Assembly: GCF_001540865.1 (NCBI RefSeq)
Contig: NC_033637.1
Span: 9,603,078-9,667,077 of the forward strand
Direction: 5' to 3'
Length of the DNA stretch: 64,000 nucleotides
DNA from: Ananas comosus
Lineage: Eukaryota; Streptophyta; Magnoliopsida; Poales; Bromeliaceae
The notes under the pieces are model-generated. The model had not been told where the DNA came from. It did not search any database and saw nothing but the letters and a program-made list of their open reading frames with translations. Below, piece by piece: positions 56,907-64,000 of the stretch (positions are counted from its first letter, which is position 1; every line of letters begins with the position of its first letter). The position numbers were made by a program, and so were the translations under genes.

Positions 56907-57554
56907 ATTTGGAGTTATCTTTTGCTTCTTTTAGAGATCAAACAATAGATTGGGTGGAGGTGGTGAAGCTTGAAGGTAAGCTTCAACCCCTCTCATGGTG
57001 AAACCCTAAAATGGGTTTTGATTGAGCTAAGGATGGTTCGAATGGAATCTTTACATGATTTGAAGCTTACTTTTGCCTCTCTAAGAGATCAAACCCTAGG
57101 TTTTGATGTGCTATGAGCTAGGGCACCCAAATTTGGGGCTTTTGCTCGGGAGGATTTTAAAATGAAATTGACCCTCTAGAAACCTAATTGGGGGTATTTC
57201 CGACGCGTTGGTGTGCTCGGATTAACGTTACGAAAAGCCAATGTAAAGATATGAGCAAAATGACCTAATAGGGCTTCGTTTTGCCGCAGGTGACGAACTA
57301 GGAGTCTAAAAATCCCAAGAAAATCACCGTAGCACCCTAGTACGCCTACGAGGTGGGTGGTGCTATCCAAACTTGTTGGAATTCCTTCTATGCCTAATGT
57401 GTCATTCAATTGAGCATATATTTATATTGTTGCATGCATTATAGGGTAGATGTGAAGATATACATGTGAATGTTGTATGATGTGAGTACACGTGTTATTT
57501 GAAATGTTTGAGAGCCTACTTAACCCTATATGTATGCATGAGATATAATGTGAG
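56907..57554 (+). repeat. Family III-like LTR fragment, plus orientation, between two Ns
   Basis: It is the reverse complement of a segment resembling about 30640-31280 of the family III LTR. Both ends are single Ns, so this is one small contig, and its orientation is opposite to the adjacent piece at 57556-57955. Confidence 0.75.
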
Positions 57555-57555
57555 N

Positions 57556-57955
57556 GTTCGCGCAGGCGGGGACCGGTCTCTCCTTCAGGGACCGGTTCCC
57601 AAAGCTCGTCCCAGCGCAGCCAGAGCTGCTGCGCGCGATGCATCCGGTCTCTCCTTTGGGGGACCGGTCTCTCAGACAGGGACCGGTTCCCAAGAGCTGG
57701 TTTCTCAGGACTTAGCCATTTTTCCTCATTTCTCATTTTTCACGCGTTCGGGGACCGGTCTCTCCTTCAGGGACCGGTCCCCGAGAGCTGAAAACCTGCA
57801 GAATGCAGATTTCACAATTTTAGCTCTCGAAAACCTCCCGTAACTCACTTTTGATCATTTTAACACCTTCGGACTTTCCGAAGTGTTCCAACCTCGCACT
57901 TTGGTCAATTTGACTAAAGTTCGATATTTATTTTCCAAATTCTCGGTATATTACA
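57556..57955 (-). repeat. Family III-like LTR fragment, 5' end, minus orientation
   Basis: It corresponds to about 31640-32038 of the family III LTR, including the GGACCGGTCTC palindromes (57572-57782) and the end GGTATATTACA. It is followed by GAAAA, the same five bases that precede the LTR at 46937. Confidence 0.8.
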
Positions 57956-59454
57956 GAAAAGACATGCAAAATTCTTGGAACTTAAAACTACTTTTAGTTC
58001 ATAAGCCAGCCTTTATAATTCGTTTCAGTAAGGGTTTTGTGTCGAGAATATAAGAGAGATAATTGGAAGCAGACATTTACTTTGCAGAGAGTAAAGATTC
58101 AAATTAGATATTTGTATTTATTTTAAAATTTTTATTTTAGGAATTTTAAAAAACAAATTTAGCCTCCTACTATTTTCTCGAGTCTCTTACACTTCTCGGG
58201 TAGAGAAACGGAAGCCCAACGCGACAAAAGGTTTCAAGTAGGTACTGCGGTCCCACCAGTTTAACGTACCACCTCACCTAATAGTTATTGGTGATATGTA
58301 AATTGATGAGTGGACAACCTTTGTCCAATGCTTCTCAAACAAATTGTAGTGATCGGTCTGTAAGTCCTATAGGCCTCACTTGACAGTTATTGCCCCCATT
58401 CCTTAGTTAAGTCAGACCCACCGTTCAAATGCGTAAATAAAGCCATTATTGGGTCCCTCACCTGACAGTTATTGGGCCCAACCCCATCTTTGCTCCGCAA
58501 CATCTCATGCTAATAGAATGGTTGAGCCTTCCCGATGCAACTGACCACTATAACCAGCCGTGCCAATCAACACCAGAAAAATGCCTGTACTTCTACAACG
58601 GCGAAAGACCACTCGACTTAATATTTATGAGGAGATTAAAATTTAGGTCTCAAATTTTATTTTATTTATTAAATCTAATGCAAATAAAATAATACACGCA
58701 TCAATCATAATTTAACTGGTGATGATCATGGATTTAAAAAGTGGATTCGGGCTCGAGCCACTGAGCTGGAATCGGGGTCTTAGGGTCATAAATTACAAGC
58801 ACACACGCGTCATTGGTTTGATTATCTTCAACTACTTGATCCGATCCGGAGCTACAACTTGATCCGTTCCTATCAACATCTTGATCCAACCACCATTAAT
58901 TGCTCATCTAGATCTAGTCTTTGCGTACTTCTCGGCTTGCAACTGATCAACCAATGGCGTGCAACTATACAATATACAAGCCAACAATAATGATAAAATA
59001 AAATTAATTACATTTAACAAACTTTTATCACAATCTATTGAGATACCCAGGTCTCCAAATAAATTGGCTTGTGCACGCAGGCACCCAAAAATGCCATCTC
59101 TAATACAGAGTTCTCAATTTAAATAAATTTAAAATTACATCATACATCACATGTCGAAACATAATTAAATAGGTTGTTATCCATGATCATTACCTATTCG
59201 AATTTTATACATCACATATATAACAATTAATTTTTGGGTATTCTACAGTAGCGTCCGTACGGACTGCTACATTAACTTTCTTTTTTTTTTCTTTTTTTTC
59301 TTTTTTTTGAGAAAGAGACTCTACTGATTAAATTACAAAAATCAAAATTTATGATTTTTTGAATATGGTGAAAATGATTTATAAATCATTCAACCAATGA
59401 AGATTGATTCAAAATACCCAAAACCAAAATTTTAATCTTAAAAACTATGAGGGT
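57956..59454. other. AT-rich sequence without recognisable gene
   Basis: No ORF here matches anything I know. The 61-codon frame at 58507-58692 is short and has no recognisable features. The phrases CTAATAGTTATTGG, TTGACAGTTATTG and CTGACAGTTATTGGG recur at about 58278, 58380 and 58464. A pyrimidine-rich run (about 59280-59307) precedes a primer-binding site. Confidence 0.4.
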
Positions 59455-59467
59455 GGCTCTGATACCA
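59455..59467 (-). other. Primer-binding site next to copia-type LTR
   Basis: The minus strand reads TGGTATCAGAGCC, immediately beside the LTR end (TTGTAACA). No coding region follows on the left, so the element is truncated or non-autonomous. Confidence 0.75.
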
Positions 59468-59468
59468 T

Positions 59469-60561
59469 TGTTACAAAACTTGCGTACGGTAAAATCGCAA
59501 CGAAAAAAGAAATCAAATAAATTTGATTTTTAAAACTCGAGATCCGATCTCGAAAATCACGAAAATAGGATCCCCATGTTCTTTAAGATTAAAGGAGAAA
59601 AGGAAGATCCAATCTTTACCTTTGTGCGGGTAGATCTTCACCCAATTTGATGATCGTGGAATTAGGTTCTCTTGAAGCCGCAAGCCTCTATAGATATCCA
59701 CACGAGATTGGTGATTTGATTGATGTCCTTACCGGGGTGCTAGCTCACTTGCAAAGAACGTCTTTCTGCTAGAAGAAAAGAGAGAAAGGAAATGAGAGGA
59801 AGAGAGATGACAGCTAGGGTTTTCTAAAAAATTACGTATATTATATAGAGGGATATAATCCTCTTTTTAATAATATAATGACTATTAAGGATACGTACAA
59901 ATCTAGATTTAAATTTATCATTTCCTTAATTGGTTAGATCGATCGAATTCTAATTTGATTCGACTTGAACTTTATCTTAATTTGATCATATCAAATTAAT
60001 AATACAATATTTGTATATAAGTTCTCTCATAATTTACTAACTGTTAATAAGTTCTCTCTTGTAACATTTACACTTTAATACCACTAATTTGTAATAATTA
60101 AAAATTAGTCCAATTATCAACATATTGACAATTAGGTCCTCCAGCGATTCAAAAATCGCGATCTAGCTATCCGATCAATCACAACCTCTTATGTGTGTGA
60201 CCCCATAGTTTCTATTCTATCTGGTAGTGAGATATATTTTGATCACTATCAACAATATCACTGAAACTCCTTTTAGTGGATCGAAATAATTCCAACTCAG
60301 CCCAATAAGAATTATCGATCATCTAGATAATTCTCATGAGTCTCACAATCCACCAGTGACGCCTAGCAGCATATAGTGGCATTCCAGTAGAATGAAATAC
60401 TGAACATCTTAGTGCAGTTACCGTGTGATACAGTCCTTCTATCATGAGTCCCGACTAGACGGAGGTCAGGGAATAACTAGTCAAACCCCATTGTCTGTCA
60501 TATGTCAAATTTATTCGACTCGAGTTTCTAATATCGAAAACTCTTTTCCGCTATTAACTCT
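59469..60561 (-). repeat. Probable copia-type LTR, 5' end lost at a gap
   Basis: It has the same family layout as 6860-7451 with 13221-14676: CTATCTGGTAGTGAGATATA, GAGTCTCACAATCCACCAGT and GTGACGCCTAGCAGCATAT are shared with small changes. The right end is lost at the N (60562). Confidence 0.5.
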
Positions 60562-60562
60562 N
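60562..60562. other. Assembly gap (single N)
   Basis: Copia-type LTR on the left and a family III-type LTR end on the right are joined through this N; adjacency is uncertain. Confidence 0.8.
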
Positions 60563-60798
60563 ATGTATGTGATCAAAAGTTGAATCATAATACTTGAGTA
60601 GATGTTTAGTTCCCTTTCTTTCACTCATGGCTATTGCTTACCCTCGTGTAAGCCCTTTGTGTATGTTTCCGCTATTGCACTTCTTGTTTGAAAATGTACA
60701 GGTGATGAGCCTTGGGCGGACAGGAAAAACTCTGTCCGTTCGGCGTCTGTTGACGTGCTCGGGCCGGCCCAAATTGGTATCGGTCCCGGGGCGTGACA
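60563..60798 (+). repeat. 3' end of a family III-like LTR (plus strand)
   Basis: It is the reverse complement of about 37079-37310: it includes GTGTAAGCC, GGCGGACAGGAAAAACTCTG and ends CCCGGGGCGTGACA at 60798. The 126-codon frame at 60594-60974 runs over this LTR end and is not a gene. Confidence 0.85.
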
Positions 60799-61999
60799 AC
60801 AGCAACTTCAAATCAATTCACGTTGTAAATTCAAATTTTAGACTATGGCATCATTACTGGTTAGAAATTTTGATGAATCTTCATCGATTTGATAGCAATA
60901 ATGACAAATGTGTTGTTACATTTTTTTTGTTTATGTGGAGGAAGAGCACGTTAATTTCGATAAAGGAAAATTAAAAGTTCACTTGCCTTTTAAAACGTGG
61001 CATGTTGTAAATTATTTTGAGCACCAGGTAAATACATACATTGAAAAAGAAACGATTAGGCCGTATATTATTTCTCATGTAACGTCCGGTCCTTTTCTAA
61101 TTAAGTTGTATATTGCCCAACTTTATCGACAAGGTTTAATACTAAATATTGAGGAAACACCATCGTGACAGGAGTATTGTATAATTATGTTGTACATAAC
61201 CTAATATTTTGAGCAATAAAATATTTCTAACATAAGTGACAAAGAACTTGATGATTGATATTTGAGATTCTAGAATTCTAGTCGATTCATATTTTTAGCT
61301 AAATTTATTTATAAATAAACTAAATGAAAAGGCGGTTTGCACGAGATCGATGCCATAGATGTGACAGAAAGTTTATTATACTGAAACCGAAGCCCAATTC
61401 GTATTTATTTTCAACTTGAAAGGGCCTAGTTGGAATTGGGCTTTGGCTTGAAAGATTAATCATAAACTAAGATGGTAACGCTGTACAAATAAAATGGCCC
61501 TTCACGGGCCTGACTAAGGCCCCCTACGGTTCTGCTTACACATTGTTTTCTCTTTGTGCAATTTTGAATAACTTACCAGGCTTTCCTTTTAGCTAAATTA
61601 CTGGGGCCTGAAATATACAATGGTTAAAAGTTTTTTTTTTTTTTTTTTCCTATTCCGGGCTGATCGAGAGATAATTATTTAATTTTGAGGTAGCAATATC
61701 AGAATGGAAAGATTCATCATAAGTTTTCTTCTTTTTTTATTTTACTTTTTAATCAGATTGTACATAAATAAAAGAGAGTGAATTTTTAAAATTTTGATAT
61801 TATAATTTTACTCTAATAGTGTATTTAAATTTGATCTAAGTACTTCTTTTGGTGGTATTTAATAGCCTTTTTTTGTGCCTTTTATTTATTGGGACATTAG
61901 AAAGTAATGAAACTTTAGACGATAAATAGAAAATTTTAAATTTCACGTATCTATTTAAAAATTTCACGCTTTAGTTCACATGCTTAATAGAGTTTACCC
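60799..61999. other. AT-rich sequence, no recognisable gene
   Basis: One open frame of 86 codons (60908-61168, plus) encodes a peptide with no family I recognise; it starts inside AT-rich sequence and shows no clear signal. Poly-T runs occur at 61628-61650 and elsewhere. Nothing else stands out. Confidence 0.35.
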
Positions 62000-62002
62000 T
62001 AA

Positions 62003-62403
62003 GGGCATGTTTAGTTCACCTATTTTATACTATGGAATCGAAATGAAATTTATTAATTCCGATAGTTGCCGTTTGTTTTATAGAAATCGGATTCCGATTC
62101 CCATTCCACTCCGGAATGGGAATGGTCAAATCCATTAATGATCCAATCCGGTTTTGAATTCCGGATTGGCTCATTCCAAAATAAACTATTCAAAATTCTC
62201 TTTCATCAACACCTACCACCTCTCCCTTCATCACTTTCCTCTCACTTAATCAAAACCCTCTTTCAAAAATTTTAAATTTTCATTCCGATTTCCAGTCCAA
62301 TAATGAACCAAACATTTTTGGATGATTCGTCATTCCATTTTCCATTCCAAAGCAATCCAATTCCATTTCCTATTCCTATTCAAATCATGAACCAAACATG
62401 CCC
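62003..62403. mobile_element. Tourist-like MITE (PIF/Harbinger type)
   Basis: The terminal inverted repeats are GGGCATGTTTAGTTCA on the left and, inverted, GGGCATGTTTGGTTCA on the right. Each side carries the trinucleotide TAA (62000-62002 and 62404-62406), the usual PIF/Harbinger target. The interior is made of short CATTCC/GGAATG phrases in both orientations and has no coding capacity. At 401 bp the length suits a MITE. The 73-codon frame 62303-62524 overlaps the end and is accidental. Confidence 0.85.
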
Positions 62404-62566
62404 TAAAACTAATTTTATTTTGGGGATTAGATATTCCAGTTGTAGTAGATATTGGCATAAGCTTGGGCGGGTGAAAAATTTCATTTGGGGGCTATTAATA
62501 AGAGTTACTATTTCCGACTTCTAAAATGAAAGCCTCTGCGATTTTGCCAAAAGCGGAAAGCCCATT

Positions 62567-63128
62567 TAGGGATGCAAACGGATCCGGGTTGGTGGAGCTC
62601 CCGCCCCGATCCGCCCCGACGGGGGCAGTAAATGGGAGAAGATAAACGGATTCGGGACGGGAAACGGGGCAAATTTTACAATCCGAGACGGATTCGGGAC
62701 AGGAAACGGGAGAAATTTTGACCCGCCCTGAATCCGCCCCGCCATGATCCGCCCCGAATCTGCCCCGAAAATTATTTATATTTTTAAAAAATATTTCTAA
62801 AAAATAATGTATTTACAAAAAAGTTCAAAATACAAATAACTTAGTACTCTCATTTCTAATCTATTTGAAGCTTTTCAATTTTGTTTTGAATTGTGATTGA
62901 AATTTTTTATTTTTATAATTAATATTGTTAAATATTATATATATATAATATTATTAAAAATTATTAATTTATATTTTACAAAATATTAATAATATTATAA
63001 TTTTATAAAAAATATTAGTTGGCGGGCCGGATTCGGGGCGCCGGCGGGAGGCGGGGCGGAATTTTGCTAGTCGGGGCGGGAGGCGGGGCGGGGCTTCCGC
63101 CCCCAGATCCACCCCGTTTGCATTCCTA
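62567..63128. mobile_element. Non-autonomous hAT (Ac-like) element
   Basis: The inverted ends are TAGGGATGCAAACGG on the left and, inverted, TAGGAATGCAAACGG on the right, resembling Ac-type hAT termini. The flanks AGCCCATT (62559-62566) and AACCCATT (63129-63136) are 8 bp with one mismatch, as expected of a slightly mutated hAT target duplication. The subterminal regions are dense in CCGCCCCG and GGGGCGG repeats, and the centre is AT-rich without an ORF. Confidence 0.82.
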
Positions 63129-63136
63129 AACCCATT

Positions 63137-64000
63137 ACTCAGCGTAATAAGGCGAATCGGAGTTAGACCTGATCCGGCCCGCACTTGGGTCGCCATTTGT
63201 TATTGAGCTCAACGTGCGGGCCCATTTAGTTAACTACGCCTCCAGAGTATTTCCCCTTCGATCTATGAGGAGGTGTGAAGGCCCATAACCCAACAACAAC
63301 TCAGCCCAATAACCCATTTTAGTTAACTACTTTTTTTTTTCTCGGTTGAAGTCCTCCCTCAAGTATTGACCGTTTTTTAAATAGACCATTTAATTATTTT
63401 TCTTTTCAGTGAGACCTCTCCACTTCTTTTTAATTCTTTAAGTATTAGATTTTGATACTCTTTTTTTTTTTTTTAAACCAAAACCACTTGACCTTAGGGG
63501 GAAAAAAAAAAAGAGCAAAAGATAAAAGGATCCCATTCAAAAAACTTAATAGAAAAAAGAAATCAACCTTCTTTGAACTTGTGGGGCGTTATAAGACCCA
63601 TTTCCCATAATGTGTCATATTGGGCCCAGCTCTTGCATTAACCTTCTGCTTTTGGTAAAAATTAGGGAACTCTTCATTTAAGTTAAAGTCGGAATTAGTA
63701 GTAACTCTCGTGTATGTATAGCACTATAGCCCCCAAAATGAAAAGTTTTTACTTTGCGGAGCTTCATATGAGGCTGTAAGTAACTTGCTGGTTTTACTAT
63801 TGGGTTTTTCTTTTTGATTTGTATTAATTAAAAATACATAATACGGAGAACGCTCGCAAGATTTTTTATTTGTTTTCATTCTTTTTTTTTTTTTTTGAGT
63901 TAAGAGGCTGTAATACAGACAATCCTTATGCTTATTTTAAAAAATTAAAAAAAAACTTATGACCCAGCATATATTTTCGGCCCCAATAGTAAAACCTTTC
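63137..64000. other. AT-rich sequence without recognisable features
   Basis: This stretch has several poly-A or poly-T runs (near 63330, 63460, 63505, 63885) and no ORF or repeat that I can assign. Confidence 0.5.

Noticed and set aside
60594..60974. 126-codon open frame
   Set aside because: It begins in a family III-type LTR end and runs across the LTR border.
60908..61168. 86-codon open frame that might be a small gene or exon
   Set aside because: The peptide shows no domain I recognise, there is no promoter or splice evidence, and AT-rich DNA yields such frames by chance.
57956..64000. Possible low-copy host gene in the right-hand part
   Set aside because: No frame with recognisable protein similarity and no convincing exon series was found; only small transposons and LTR fragments could be supported.

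Overview
This window is plant nuclear DNA with no identifiable host gene. It consists almost entirely of transposable elements nested inside one another, followed by an AT-rich tail with small DNA transposons. The evidence is plant-type Ty3/gypsy chromovirus proteins (gag, protease, RT, RNase H, integrase, chromodomain), long LTRs of 2.4-3.0 kb, primer-binding sites matching plant initiator-Met tRNA (TGGTATCAGAGC), Cassandra-type TRIMs carrying a 5S rRNA-like segment, hAT and Tourist-like elements, and a 166-bp satellite. The mix fits a monocot; the Tekay/Del family style reminds me of pineapple (Ananas), but that is an impression only. Five single-N positions (43301, 50185, 56906, 57555, 60562) mark assembly joins, and the order or orientation around several of them is doubtful.

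Layout. 1-5119: degenerate internal end and 3' LTR of a plus-strand gypsy element. 5120-5895: older LTR debris. 5896-6835: three Cassandra LTRs with two internal segments. 6860-14676: a probable copia-type LTR split by a minus-strand Tekay-like element (7452-13215, target duplication GAGAA) whose 3' half has been deleted. 14850-15928: non-autonomous hAT element (8-bp duplication ATTACGAT). 15937-44974: a decayed gypsy element whose very long 3' LTR (from 18209) hosts a second Tekay-like family (20450-41272, duplication GTGTG). One LTR of that family hosts a third, nearly complete element (29393-39733, duplication ATGTC). A TRIM cluster (42654-44257, duplication ATACA) sits in the same host LTR. 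44975-45302: Cassandra fragment.

46937-57955: a scrambled, gap-containing block. It holds a Tekay LTR fragment, the 5' end of a Galadriel-like chromovirus (48708-50184), a copia-type LTR, gag plus 5' LTR of a fourth Tekay-like element (51520-55759), seven copies of a 166-bp satellite, and two LTR fragments in opposite orientation. 57956-64000 is largely low-copy-looking AT-rich DNA with one copia-type LTR, one LTR fragment, a Tourist-like MITE (62003-62403) and a second non-autonomous hAT (62567-63128).

No element has an intact coding region. The best preserved (29393-39733) keeps every domain from gag to chromodomain but has several nonsense codons and frameshifts. The most interesting signals are non-coding: clusters of palindromes with an ACCGGT core at a similar place in U3 of several LTR families; the satellite array with an element inserted in it; TRIM subfamilies with and without the 5S segment; and a duplication-plus-solo-LTR rearrangement at 20450-23455.
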